A stretch of DNA of 64,000 bases, taken from Alphaproteobacteria bacterium (lineage in GTDB: Bacteria > Myxococcota_A > UBA796 > GCA-2862545). Positions 1 through 8,493 of this stretch are shown piece by piece (position 1 is the stretch's first letter; every line of letters starts with the position of its first letter). The notes beneath the pieces are model-generated. The model searched no databases. It was not told the origin of the DNA and saw nothing but the letters and a program-made list of their open reading frames with translations. Both the position numbers and the translations under genes were made by a program. The stretch lies in assembly GCA_020632925.1 (NCBI GenBank), contig JACKER010000009.1, positions 310,001 to 374,000 of the forward strand. The letters run 5' to 3'.

Positions 1-1
1 C

Positions 2-100
2 CTCGCTCCCCAGGTCGAGAAGTTCATCGTCAGCCTGATCACGCCGAACCTCGAGAGGGTCAACGCGTCGATCGAGCGGTTCCTCGATGCCCGGGGCTGA
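2..100 (+). CDS. C-terminal end of a truncated protein
   Basis: The window opens inside a gene. The last 32 codons read in frame to a TGA at 98-100, and the visible tail is amphipathic and ends in FLDARG. It is too short to assign to a family. The next gene starts inside it (ATG at 87, another frame), a 14-base overlap that suggests the two are co-transcribed and translationally coupled. Confidence 0.6.
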   Translation, partial: LAPQVEKFIVSLITPNLERVNASIERFLDARG

Positions 101-683
101 GATCGCGCTCCCCGGACCGCGGGCGAGCTCCGTCACCCAGGACGGTCAGGACGACGGGTTCGTCGTGGGCTCGGGGTGGTCGGCCGAGGCGACCCCGCAG
201 GGCGACACGCGGATCGTGGCCTCGGTGCCGCACGACCGGCTGCACGACGTGCTCGTGACGTTGATCGGCGCGCTCGCGCCGCCGCTGGGCGTGCTGTACC
301 GCCGCAAGGTCGACCGCCGCACGCCGGGCCCCGAGAACGGGCCACCGACGGACTTCGTGGGCCTGGATCTCGCGCCCGAGCGGGTGATCGCGGCGCTCGA
401 GCAGGCGCGGGTCCTCGTCGCGAGCGACGCGCGCGCCGAGCTCTGGTTCCGCGGACGGATGCAGGAGCAGGTCGTGCTCGACGGCGACGGTCTGTTGTTC
501 TGCTACCCCGACGATCCGATGTTCCGCGACGCCCTGGCGCGGGCCGGCGTGCCCGCCGAGGACGTGCCCACGATGTCGGAGCGCGACTACGTCAAGCACT
601 GGTTCCGGATGGACGCGGACGCCGAGGAGGACGCGCTCATCGACGCGCTCCGTCTCACCCGTGTGCCGTCGCGTCGCGGCTGA
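87..683 (+). CDS. hypothetical protein, 198 aa
   Basis: I do not recognise a family. The protein is soluble-looking, with no signal peptide or membrane segment. It is rich in charged residues and has a helix-rich C-terminal third (around RDYVKHWFRMDADAEED). The ATG at 87 overlaps the preceding gene by 14 bases, so it probably belongs to an operon that begins outside the window. Its end overlaps by 29 bases the end of the convergent regulator gene. Codon use matches the surroundings (strong G/C at third positions), which supports it as real and the antisense frames as shadows. Confidence 0.75.
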   Translation: MPGAEIALPGPRASSVTQDGQDDGFVVGSGWSAEATPQGDTRIVASVPHDRLHDVLVTLIGALAPPLGVLYRRKVDRRTPGPENGPPTDFVGLDLAPERVIAALEQARVLVASDARAELWFRGRMQEQVVLDGDGLLFCYPDDPMFRDALARAGVPAEDVPTMSERDYVKHWFRMDADAEEDALIDALRLTRVPSRRG

Positions 684-3615
684 GCACCCGATCGAGCAGC
701 CGGACCGCGAGCCGGCGTTCCGCGAAGCCCTGACCGACCTCCTCCGTCAGCGCCGTCGCCCGCTGGACCGTCGTCCGGCTCACGTCGCCCGGACGCACCA
801 GCTGCACCAGCGTCGCGACCGGCGTGACGAGCTCGCTCTCGCGGGGGTCGACCACCCCCGCCCGCAGCTTGTCCAGCCACTGCATCGCCACGTCGTGCTC
901 GCCCGTCTCGGCGTGCGAACACGCCAACACCGCCGCCGCCTGGCGCTCCGCCCAGGGGAGCACCGCGCGGGCCTCGACGATCGCGTCCGCGAGCACCTTG
1001 CGGGCCTCCTCGTGGCGCCCCTGCTCCACCCGCAGCATCCCCAGCTGTAGCTGGGTGACCGCGCGCTCGATCCGCGCGCCGCGCTGCGAGAGCTCCTGCA
1101 TCGCCTCCGAGAGCTCGGCCTCGGCCTCGTCGAACCGCCCCTGATCCTGGTGGATCGCCGCCAGACGCCGCAGGGTGACGGCCTCCTGGATCCGGTCGCC
1201 CGTCTCCGCGAGCAGCAGGAGCGCGTCGCGCAGGGTCTGCTCACCGGTCTCGAGGTCGCCGATCTCCCCCATCGCCCACCCGCGGACCGACAGGGCCTGG
1301 CCCTCGCGCGTCCGGTCGCCCATCCGCCGAGCGGTGGTCTGCGCCAGCTCCAACCGACTGAACGCCTCCTTCGGACGCGCCATGCGGATGAGCGCGATCG
1401 AGAAGCCGAGGAGCAGCAGCACGCTCGAGCGGTGGTCGCCGACCTCGCCGAGGATCTGGAGGGCCTCGTTGCCGTGGCGCTCGGCCTCGACCGGATCGTG
1501 GCGCTTCTCGAGGAGGAACCCGGCCAGGTTCATGTACAGCAGGCCCTCGGTCCACCGGTCTCCGACCCGCCGCAGCACCCGCAGCGCCCGGTCGTATTCG
1601 AGGGCCGCCTCGTCGATGCAGTCCTGCTGCGTGAGGACCTCGGCGAACAGCTCGCGGGCACGCCCCTCGCCCGCGCGGTCGCCGAGCCGCGTGTACAGCT
1701 CGATCGCCTCGCGCAGGTCGTTCGCAGCCTCCTCGAGCCGACCCTGGTCCGCCCGCACGCGACCGAGGCCCATCGCGGCCCGCGCCTGCCCGTCGAGGTG
1801 GTGCGGCGCGATGCGCATCGCCTCCTCGAAGTCCGCGATCGCCGGTCCGATCCGATCGCGTGAGAAGTGGTGGAAGCCACGGTCCACGAGCAGCCGCGCG
1901 AGGAGCCGACGATCGGGATCGGCCTGGGAGCGCCCGAGCTCGATCGAGGTGTCGAGGAGCGACTCGAGCAGCGGCAACGGCCCGCGGGCCTGGAGCACCG
2001 GGAACAGCACCGACACCGCGCGCATCCGCTGCGACGGCTCGGGGGCGTACCGCGCGACGACCACGAGGTTCGCCCGCTCGCGGTGCAGCTCCTCCATCCG
2101 CTGGATGCCCCCCGCGCGAAACAGCTTGGAGGCGATGTCCTCGCCTTCCCGCAGGTAGTACTCGGCGTGCCGGGCACGCACCGCGGCGTCGGCGGTCGCG
2201 TGGTCCGAGCCGGGGCGCGGCTCCGCGGACTCGAGCTTGGCCTGTGCGTACTCCCGGATGGACTCGAGCAGGCGATACCGCAGGTCGCCGTCCAGCGTCT
2301 CCTCCATCGCGAGCAGCGACTTGTCGCGCAGCGACTGGACGATGTCGGCGGGCCACGGCGCGTCGGGCTGGCTCGGGTCGTCGAGCACCTCCTCCGCCGC
2401 CTCGAGCGAGAAGCCACCCTCGAACACCGAGAGCGCCATCAGCGCGTCCCGCTCGTGCTCCGTGGTCAGCTCCCAGGACCAGTCGAGCGCCGCCTCCAGC
2501 GTCGCGTGGCGACGGGGCCGGTCGCCCCGGGGATCGCCCAGCAGGCGGAACCGCGAGGAGAGTCGCTTGAGGAGCTGGCTCGGACTCAGGGTGCCGAGGC
2601 GCGACGCTGCGAGCTCGATCGCGAGCGGGATGCCGTCGAGCTGTGCCACCACGTCGCGCAGCACGTCCCGATCGGCGTCGCTGATCTCCATCGGTGTCGC
2701 CGTGCGGTTCCCCTGCGCACGATCGAGGAGCAGGTCGAGGGCGTCCTTCGGCGGCAACGGCAGCAGCTCGAGCAGACGCTCCCCACGGACGTGCAGGCGC
2801 TCCCTGCTCGTCACCAGGAACACCGCCCCCGGAGCGGCGTCCAGCCAGGCCCCGATCGTCGCTGCCGCGTGGTCCACGAGGTGCTCGAAGTTGTCGAGCA
2901 GCACCAGCACCCGGGCGGCGGTCCGGTCGGCGAGCGCGCGCCCGACGGTGCTCGGATCGGGCTCGGTGCCCTGCGGCAGATCGAGGGCCCGACTCACGGC
3001 GTCGCAGATGCCCTCCACCGAGCGCACCTCGACCAGATCGACGTAGGCCGAGCCTCCGGCGAAGTCCCGGACGTAGTCGGCGGCGAACTTGCGCGCGAGC
3101 CGCGTCTTGCCCGTCCCGGCGGGCCCGGTCATCGTCACCAGCCGCGCACCTCCGGCGAACAGCTCGCGCAGGCGGAAGCGCTCCTCCGTCCGACCGATGA
3201 AGGTCGTCCGGTCCGTCGCGACGGGGGGCGGCGGGGCGGGGACGTAGGACGGCGGCTCGGTGGGCGAGGACGGCGTGGCCGCGGGCTCGTCCACGGGGAC
3301 GAAGCGGTATCCCACGCCGTGGACCGACAGGATGTGGATGGGATCGGAGGGATCGGGCTCGATCTTGCCCCGGAGTCGCTTGACCGCGAGATCCACCGCG
3401 CGCGTGGGGTTGGAGGCGCGGTAGTGCCACACGTCCACGAGCAGGGACTCGCGCGGCACGGGCTCCCCGGCCCGCTCCGCCAGGTAGGCGAGCAGCTCGG
3501 TCTCGCGCGTCGTCAGGGGCACCACACCGTTCGGCCCGACGAGGCGCTGCCTCCCGAGATCGACCTCCCCCGTGCGCAGCCGTACCGTTCCCCCCAGAAC
3601 GCCCGAGATGGGCAT
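655..3615 (-). CDS. wHTH / STAND ATPase / TPR transcriptional regulator (AfsR-like)
   Basis: Large cytoplasmic signal-responsive regulator of 986 aa. Residues about 8-105 form an OmpR/PhoB-type winged helix (LTTRETELLAYLAERAGEPV, then a recognition-helix segment, ending HGVGYRFVP). After a Pro-rich linker comes a STAND/NB-ARC-like ATPase with Walker A GPAGTGKT and Walker B RVLVLLDNFEHL. The C-terminal half is a long array of TPR-type helical repeats. This is the general plan of SARP/AfsR-like regulators, without a separate BTAD domain that I can identify. The ATG at 3615 was chosen because GGGGGA lies 7 bases upstream; an open frame continues upstream but runs into the divergent acetyltransferase. 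Only 33 bases separate the two divergent starts, so they may share a control region. Target genes are unknown. Confidence 0.88.
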   Translation of the reverse strand: MPISGVLGGTVRLRTGEVDLGRQRLVGPNGVVPLTTRETELLAYLAERAGEPVPRESLLVDVWHYRASNPTRAVDLAVKRLRGKIEPDPSDPIHILSVHGVGYRFVPVDEPAATPSSPTEPPSYVPAPPPPVATDRTTFIGRTEERFRLRELFAGGARLVTMTGPAGTGKTRLARKFAADYVRDFAGGSAYVDLVEVRSVEGICDAVSRALDLPQGTEPDPSTVGRALADRTAARVLVLLDNFEHLVDHAAATIGAWLDAAPGAVFLVTSRERLHVRGERLLELLPLPPKDALDLLLDRAQGNRTATPMEISDADRDVLRDVVAQLDGIPLAIELAASRLGTLSPSQLLKRLSSRFRLLGDPRGDRPRRHATLEAALDWSWELTTEHERDALMALSVFEGGFSLEAAEEVLDDPSQPDAPWPADIVQSLRDKSLLAMEETLDGDLRYRLLESIREYAQAKLESAEPRPGSDHATADAAVRARHAEYYLREGEDIASKLFRAGGIQRMEELHRERANLVVVARYAPEPSQRMRAVSVLFPVLQARGPLPLLESLLDTSIELGRSQADPDRRLLARLLVDRGFHHFSRDRIGPAIADFEEAMRIAPHHLDGQARAAMGLGRVRADQGRLEEAANDLREAIELYTRLGDRAGEGRARELFAEVLTQQDCIDEAALEYDRALRVLRRVGDRWTEGLLYMNLAGFLLEKRHDPVEAERHGNEALQILGEVGDHRSSVLLLLGFSIALIRMARPKEAFSRLELAQTTARRMGDRTREGQALSVRGWAMGEIGDLETGEQTLRDALLLLAETGDRIQEAVTLRRLAAIHQDQGRFDEAEAELSEAMQELSQRGARIERAVTQLQLGMLRVEQGRHEEARKVLADAIVEARAVLPWAERQAAAVLACSHAETGEHDVAMQWLDKLRAGVVDPRESELVTPVATLVQLVRPGDVSRTTVQRATALTEEVGQGFAERRLAVRLLDRVLSRDATAHG

Positions 3616-3648
3616 GACCACGTCCCCCGTTGCGGCGTAGTGTAGCCC

Positions 3649-4467
3649 ATGTCTTCCCAGCAGGATGCCGTCTTCCGCCTCGGAGGCGAGGACGAGACGG
3701 CCTTGTCGCAGCTCCTGGATACCGAGCCCGTCGTGAACCTCTTCCTGCGGGGTTTCCTCGCCGCGCACGCGGTGGACCGGGCGTGGTGGTACGCGGTCGG
3801 GAGCCCGATGAGAGCGGTGGCGCTGGTCCTGCCCGCCCGCCTGTGCGTCCCTTTCGCACCGCTGCCCGAGGACGCGGCGACGATCGGCCGCCACCTGCGC
3901 ACCCAGCACCGCCCGACCCTGCTCGTGGGCCCGCGCGCGGCCAGCGACGCGCTCTGGTCGGCGTGGGCCGTCACCCACCAGCCCCGCAGGCGGTACGATC
4001 AGCGTCTGTACGTGCTCGACGCGGCACCCCCCGGAGAGGATCCCCCCGGCTTCCGGCGCGCGCTGCCGAGGGACGTGAGCGCGCTCGCCCTCCAGGCGGC
4101 GGCGATGGAGCGGGAGGATCTGGGCACCGATCCCCGCGAACGCGATCCGGCAGCCCACGAGCAGGTCGTTGCCGAGCGCGTCCGCACCGGACGGACGTGG
4201 GTGATCGAGGACGGCGAGGCGCTGGTGTTCCAGGTCAACGTCGGGACGATGCACCGCGACGGCGCCCAGATCGGGGGGACCTGGGTGCCGCCCGCGCGCC
4301 GGGGACGTGGCCTGTCGACGGCGGGCGTGGCGGCCACCTGCCGGCACCTGCTCGGCACGGTGCCGCGCGTGACGCTGCACGTCAATGAAGCGAACACCCC
4401 GGCCGTACGGTGCTACGAGAGGGTCGGTTTCCGACGGGATGCGTCCTATCGGCTGGTGGTGCCGTAG
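3649..4467 (+). CDS. GNAT family N-acetyltransferase
   Basis: 272-aa protein. The C-terminal half (residues about 130-270) is a GNAT fold: the acetyl-CoA pyrophosphate loop appears as RRGRGLSTAG, and the family-typical NEANTPAVRCYERVGF strand-helix follows near the end. The N-terminal part (about 1-125) is a second, more divergent GNAT-like half of the kind seen in DUF4081-type acetyltransferases. The acceptor substrate cannot be read from sequence. It is divergent from the AfsR-like regulator with a 33-base gap, and is followed 17 bases later by a strong GGAGGAGG ribosome site for the TPM-like gene, so it may head that operon. Confidence 0.88.
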   Translation: MSSQQDAVFRLGGEDETALSQLLDTEPVVNLFLRGFLAAHAVDRAWWYAVGSPMRAVALVLPARLCVPFAPLPEDAATIGRHLRTQHRPTLLVGPRAASDALWSAWAVTHQPRRRYDQRLYVLDAAPPGEDPPGFRRALPRDVSALALQAAAMEREDLGTDPRERDPAAHEQVVAERVRTGRTWVIEDGEALVFQVNVGTMHRDGAQIGGTWVPPARRGRGLSTAGVAATCRHLLGTVPRVTLHVNEANTPAVRCYERVGFRRDASYRLVVP

Positions 4468-4484
4468 CTCGCGGAGGAGGACGG

Positions 4485-5090
4485 ATGTTGCACGCGGATG
4501 CGCGCTTCGGCGAGGCCGTGAAGCGCAAGGTCGAGGAGCTGGAGGCGCGCACGGACGCCGAGGTCGTCGTGGTCGCGGCGGAGCGCTCCGGCTCGTACCG
4601 CGACCTGTCGGTGCTCGCGGGGGCGGCCGCCTCGCTCGTGGTGTTCGTGGTGCTCTCCGTCCTGCCCTGGTCCGTCGACCCGGTGCTCGCGACGTTGGAT
4701 CTGGTCGTGACCTTCGTGGTCGTCGGCTTCGTGCTCGACGGCCGCCGGATGCTGCTCGGGCTCGCGCCGCGCGCCCGCCGCCACGCGCAGGTGGCGCTGT
4801 CCGCCGCGGCCGAGTTCCATCGCGAAGCCGTCCACGCCACCCCCCGGCGCACGGGGCTGCTCGTCTACGTCAGCGCCGCCGAGGGCGAGGTGGAGCTCAT
4901 CCCCGACGTGGGGATCGAGGCGCGAGTGCCGCGGGCGGCGTGGGTGGAGGCCGTGCAGCGGCTGTCCGCCAGCGACCTGGACGGCTTCCTGCGCGGGCTC
5001 GACGCGATCGGCGCCGTGCTCGCCGAGCACGTCCCCCCCGCCGGCGAGCGCGGTGTGTCGCTCTCGAACGCCCCGAGGATCCGGGCTTGA
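4485..5090 (+). CDS. TPM-domain-like membrane protein
   Basis: 201 aa. The first 30 residues resemble the start of TPM (YgcG/TLP18.3-type) domains: an amphipathic helix followed by TDAEVVVVAAERSGSYRDL. Two closely spaced hydrophobic segments follow (about 45-85), then a second cytoplasmic or periplasmic piece with LLVYVSAAEGEVELIPDVGI, which matches the TPM signature of a strand running into a helix. The ATG at 4485 has GGAGGAGG immediately upstream. It ends in a TTGA overlap with the next gene, so the two are translationally coupled. The TPM plus Tim44-like pairing suggests a membrane-associated complex; function is unknown. Confidence 0.8.
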   Translation: MLHADARFGEAVKRKVEELEARTDAEVVVVAAERSGSYRDLSVLAGAAASLVVFVVLSVLPWSVDPVLATLDLVVTFVVVGFVLDGRRMLLGLAPRARRHAQVALSAAAEFHREAVHATPRRTGLLVYVSAAEGEVELIPDVGIEARVPRAAWVEAVQRLSASDLDGFLRGLDAIGAVLAEHVPPAGERGVSLSNAPRIRA

Positions 5091-7465
5091 GCCGCAACGA
5101 CCTCGCCGAGCTGCCCATCCTGCGCGATCTGCCCTCCCCCGCGCGCGAGACGGCGCTGGGCGCGACGGTGCTGGCGTTGACGGCGGCGACCGGGATCGGC
5201 GCGATCACCGACTCCCCATGGGTGCTGCACCTGGGCTCGATCGCGGTGGTGGCCGGCGTGATCGGCGGGTGGGTCTGGCTCTGGCGAAACCACGCGCGCC
5301 CCGCGGCCCCGGTCCACCTCGAGGACCCCGATCGCGCGCTGATCGTGGCGCACCACGCATCGCCGGCCACGCTCGGTTGGGCCGCGAGGCTCGCCGCGCG
5401 CGATCCGTCCTTCTCCCTGCCCCACCTGCTGGGCGTCCTGCGCCACCTCGTGGGCGACGGCGTCCACGGCGTCCCGATGGTGCGCCACGTGGATCTGCCC
5501 GAGCGCGGGGACCTCATCGTTCGCGCGGTCGTCCCCGGCGAGCAGGGCTGGACGCGGATCACGGCCTCGGGGGGCTCGATCGCGACGCTGGCGCTGGTGT
5601 CGAGCGAGCCCTGCGAGCCCGTGACGGACACGATCGCACCGGACCCGGACGTCGCTGCCGCCCGCCGGGCGCTGCTCGCGCGCGAGCCCACCTTCGACGC
5701 CGACGACTTCGTGGCGATCGCGCACCGTGTGTCCGACGCCGTCGACGACGGCGATCTGTCGGTGGCCGACGAGCTCGGTCGCGCCGATCTGGCCTGGTGG
5801 CGCACGCGCTCGCTCCCGGCCGCGGGGGACGAGGTCACCTGGCTGGACGCCCGGGTGGACGGCCACGACGAGCGCGTGGAGCTGCGCTGCGGCGATCGCG
5901 TCCTCTCCCTGCGCCGCCGCGTGGGAGAGCTCGCGTCCCCCTGGCTCCTGTGGCGCCTGCGCTCGGCGGTCCCGCTGGCGCTGCTGGCCGTGCTGCTCGG
6001 TGGGCTGCTCCTCGCCGACGACGACGCCTGGGCGCGGGTCGGCGGCGGTCAGAGCTACTCGCGTCGGAGCAGCGGGGGCGGCGGCAGCGGAGGGGGCGAC
6101 GACTTCGGCCTGATCCTGCTGTTGCTGCGCCTGGTCATCGACTTCCCCCAGCTCGGGATCCCGCTGGTCCTCGTCGCGATCGGGTTCTTCGTCTTCCGCT
6201 CGATGGCGATGCGCCAGGGGGCCCCCACCGTGCGGACCCACGGCGCGCGGGCAGCGACGGGTGGTCGCCCGATCCGCGCCACCCCCGCAGCGGCCATCCC
6301 CGGCCTGGCGGACCTGCGGCGCGAGGACGCCGGCTTCAGCACCACCGTCCTCCTCGACTACGTCGTGTTGGTGCACCGACGCGCGCTCGAGGCCGTCGGC
6401 AACCACCGCTGGGAGGTCCTCGAGCCCTTCGTCTCCTCCACGGCCGCCAAGCGCCTGACGGGGCAGCACCCGGGCGTGACCGCGATCGACGAGGTGGTCG
6501 CCGGCGGCGTCCGTGTGCTCAAGGTCGAGCGCCACGAGCAGGAGCACCACCTGTTCGTCCGCGTCGACAGCACGCGCCTCGAGCACCGGGGGGAGCAGAG
6601 CCTGCGGGTCCACGTCGAGGAGACGCTGGTCTTCCGGCGGGCGGTGGGCGTCGAGAGCCTCGAGCCCGAGAAGGCCCTGGCGCTCGCGTGCCCGAGCTGC
6701 GGCGCGCCGATCGAGGTCGATCCGATGGGCGCCTGCCGCCAGTGCGGCACGCCGATCACCCGGGGCCAGCTCCAGTGGCAGCTCGTGTTCGTCGAGCGTC
6801 GCTTCCACCGCAAGGCCGAGGAGCCCGACTTCGGCTGGACCTCGGGCGGCGACGAGCCGTCGGTGGCGGTGCCGATCGTGGAGGCGGGCGATCTCCAGCA
6901 ACGCCTGGCCGAGCTGCGGACCCGTCACCCCGACGTCTCCCTCGGGCGGTTCGAGGAGCGTGTCCGCACCATCTACCGCGAGCTGCAGAGCGCCTGGAGC
7001 GAGGCCCGCTGGGAGCGCGCGCGCCCGTTCTGTACCGACCGGGTCTTCCAGAACCTGCGCTTCTGGATGGACGGATACGCCAAGAAGGGCGTCCGCAACG
7101 CGCTCTCCGACGTGCAGCTCCACCAGCTGCGGCTCGTGAAGGTGGAGATCGACCGGTGGCACCTGTCGATCAGCGTGCGCCTGTGGGGCTCGATGATCGA
7201 CACGATCGTCGATCGCGAGGGCAAGGTGATCGGCGGCAGTCCCAAGGTCGCACGAGGGTTCTCGGAGGTCTGGACGTTCGTGCGGTCGGTCGAGGCGCGC
7301 GCGCCGAGCTCGGAGGGGACCGCGCTGCAGTGTCCCTCCTGCGGTGCGCCGCTCGACAAGGTCGACGAGACCGGGGTCTGCCACTACTGCGACGCCAAGA
7401 TCACGACGGGGACGTACGACTGGGTGCTCGCGCGCATCGAGCAGCCGGAAGCCTGGGCCGGCTGA
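5087..7465 (+). CDS. membrane protein with two Tim44-like domains and two zinc ribbons
   Basis: 792 aa from a TTG start that overlaps the previous TGA. Two hydrophobic segments lie near residues 22-66. A middle soluble part is followed by a transmembrane helix (about 293-310), a Gly/Ser-rich stretch typical of bacterial Tim44/TPM proteins (around GGGQSYSRRSSGGGG), and another helix pair. The C-terminal half contains two copies of one unit: a Tim44-like alpha/beta domain followed by a zinc ribbon (first ribbon CPSCG...CRQC near 534-552, second CPSCG...CHYC near 748-766). The family is linked to membrane tethering or protein handling, but the bacterial role is not established. An open frame extends upstream through the TPM gene but would overlap it wholly, so the coupled TTG is preferred. 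Confidence 0.82.
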   Translation: MSRNDLAELPILRDLPSPARETALGATVLALTAATGIGAITDSPWVLHLGSIAVVAGVIGGWVWLWRNHARPAAPVHLEDPDRALIVAHHASPATLGWAARLAARDPSFSLPHLLGVLRHLVGDGVHGVPMVRHVDLPERGDLIVRAVVPGEQGWTRITASGGSIATLALVSSEPCEPVTDTIAPDPDVAAARRALLAREPTFDADDFVAIAHRVSDAVDDGDLSVADELGRADLAWWRTRSLPAAGDEVTWLDARVDGHDERVELRCGDRVLSLRRRVGELASPWLLWRLRSAVPLALLAVLLGGLLLADDDAWARVGGGQSYSRRSSGGGGSGGGDDFGLILLLLRLVIDFPQLGIPLVLVAIGFFVFRSMAMRQGAPTVRTHGARAATGGRPIRATPAAAIPGLADLRREDAGFSTTVLLDYVVLVHRRALEAVGNHRWEVLEPFVSSTAAKRLTGQHPGVTAIDEVVAGGVRVLKVERHEQEHHLFVRVDSTRLEHRGEQSLRVHVEETLVFRRAVGVESLEPEKALALACPSCGAPIEVDPMGACRQCGTPITRGQLQWQLVFVERRFHRKAEEPDFGWTSGGDEPSVAVPIVEAGDLQQRLAELRTRHPDVSLGRFEERVRTIYRELQSAWSEARWERARPFCTDRVFQNLRFWMDGYAKKGVRNALSDVQLHQLRLVKVEIDRWHLSISVRLWGSMIDTIVDREGKVIGGSPKVARGFSEVWTFVRSVEARAPSSEGTALQCPSCGAPLDKVDETGVCHYCDAKITTGTYDWVLARIEQPEAWAG

Positions 7466-7493
7466 CGGGTTACGTCAGGAACCCGAGGTGCCC

Positions 7494-8135
7494 ATGCTGA
7501 CCCTGCTCGTGTCCGCCGCCGTCGCTGCTCCGACCCACGCCGAGATGGAGGCCGCCGCCTGGGCCGACGTGGGGACCGCCAAGCACTCCGAGGTCGGCAC
7601 CGTCACGATCAAGAAGGTCACGCTGCAGGGCATCGAGTGCTACGAGGGCAGCGCTGTCACCGACGTGGCTCCGAGCAAGCTGCTGGCCGTGGTCGCGGAC
7701 GTGGAGGGCGCCGTCCGCTGGTCGAGCGCCGGCGTCACCGAGGCCAAGCTGCTGTCCAACAGCGGCGGCATCCTCGAGTACTACCAGTACCTGGACGTTC
7801 CGGGCTGGACCTTCGCCGCCGACCGCTTCTGGTTCCTCAAGTCGACGACGGAGGACACGGGTGATCACGCCGCCCTGCGCTGGTCGCCGCTCACCAACGG
7901 CGGCGGCCACACCGAGGTGTACGCGAAGGTGAAGGCGGAGCACCCCGACGCCATCGAGCCCACCGCCAACGTCGGCTCCTGGATCTTCGACAAGAAGGAC
8001 GACGGGACGCACGTGAAGTACCAGGTGTGCACGCTCCCCGGCGGCTCGATCCCCACCTCGATCCAGAACGCCGCCACGAAGAAGACGCTGCCCGACACGG
8101 TGGGTGACGTCGTGCGGGAAGCCCGCCGCCGGTGA
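7494..8135 (+). CDS. START-like (SRPBCC) lipid-binding protein, secreted
   Basis: 213 aa. A short signal peptide is visible (LTLLVSAAVAAPTHA, probable cleavage after AAVAA). The rest resembles a START/SRPBCC helix-grip fold: LLAVVADVEGAVRWSS, a central YYQYLDVPGWTFAADRF and a C-terminal amphipathic helix. Such proteins bind hydrophobic ligands in a deep pocket. The ATG at 7494 follows CGAGGTG. The gene sits between the Tim44-like gene and the MazG-like gene, overlapping the latter by 4 bases (GTGA). Confidence 0.82.
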   Translation: MLTLLVSAAVAAPTHAEMEAAAWADVGTAKHSEVGTVTIKKVTLQGIECYEGSAVTDVAPSKLLAVVADVEGAVRWSSAGVTEAKLLSNSGGILEYYQYLDVPGWTFAADRFWFLKSTTEDTGDHAALRWSPLTNGGGHTEVYAKVKAEHPDAIEPTANVGSWIFDKKDDGTHVKYQVCTLPGGSIPTSIQNAATKKTLPDTVGDVVREARRR

Positions 8136-8491
8136 GCGAGCGCTCCCCCACCCTCGCCGAGCTGACGGACCGGGTCCGCGCCTTCGCCGAGGAGCGGGAC
8201 TGGCAGCGATACCACTCGCCCCGCAACCTCGCGATGGCGCTCTCGGTCGAGGCGGGCGAGCTCCTCGAGCTGTACCTGTGGTGCGCCGACGAGGGGCCGC
8301 AGCCCATGGTCGAGAGCCGGCACGCGAAGGTCGCCGACGAAGCCGCCGACGTGCTCATGTGCCTGCTGAACCTGTGTGACCGCGCGGGCATCGATCTCGG
8401 GGAGGCCCTGGACCGCAAGCTGGTCGCGGCGGCCGCGAAGTACCCGGTGGACCGCGTCCGCGGTCGAGCGCTGAAGTACGACGAGTACTGA
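8132..8491 (+). CDS. MazG-like nucleotide pyrophosphohydrolase (dCTPase type)
   Basis: 119-aa all-alpha NTP pyrophosphohydrolase similar to the small dCTP pyrophosphatase/RS21-C6 group. The metal-binding acidic motifs are present: EAGELLELYLW for the E-x-x-E helix and DEAADVLMCLLNLCDRAGIDL for the E/D-x-x-D helix. RYHSPRNLAMALSVE is the family N-terminal helix. It would hydrolyse non-canonical or excess (d)NTPs to the monophosphate and pyrophosphate, cleaning the nucleotide pool. The GTG start overlaps the upstream stop (GTGA), and the DNA methyltransferase follows 2 bases after its stop. Confidence 0.9.
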   Translation: MSERSPTLAELTDRVRAFAEERDWQRYHSPRNLAMALSVEAGELLELYLWCADEGPQPMVESRHAKVADEAADVLMCLLNLCDRAGIDLGEALDRKLVAAAAKYPVDRVRGRALKYDEY

Positions 8492-8493
8492 GC

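Noticed and set aside
1241..3859. 872-codon minus-strand frame inside the AfsR-like regulator
   Set aside because: Same-strand out-of-frame shadow; composition is Arg/Ala/Gly-rich, and the domains of the other frame (Walker A, winged helix, TPR) fit the gene.
3616..4380. Upstream extension of the AfsR-like regulator on the minus strand
   Set aside because: It would overlap the whole GNAT gene. The ATG at 3615 has a ribosome site and gives a proper wHTH start.
4385..5086. Upstream extension of the Tim44-like protein in frame with 5087
   Set aside because: It covers the TPM-like gene in another frame; the extension is Arg-rich shadow, and the TTG at 5087 overlaps the TPM stop as in other junctions.
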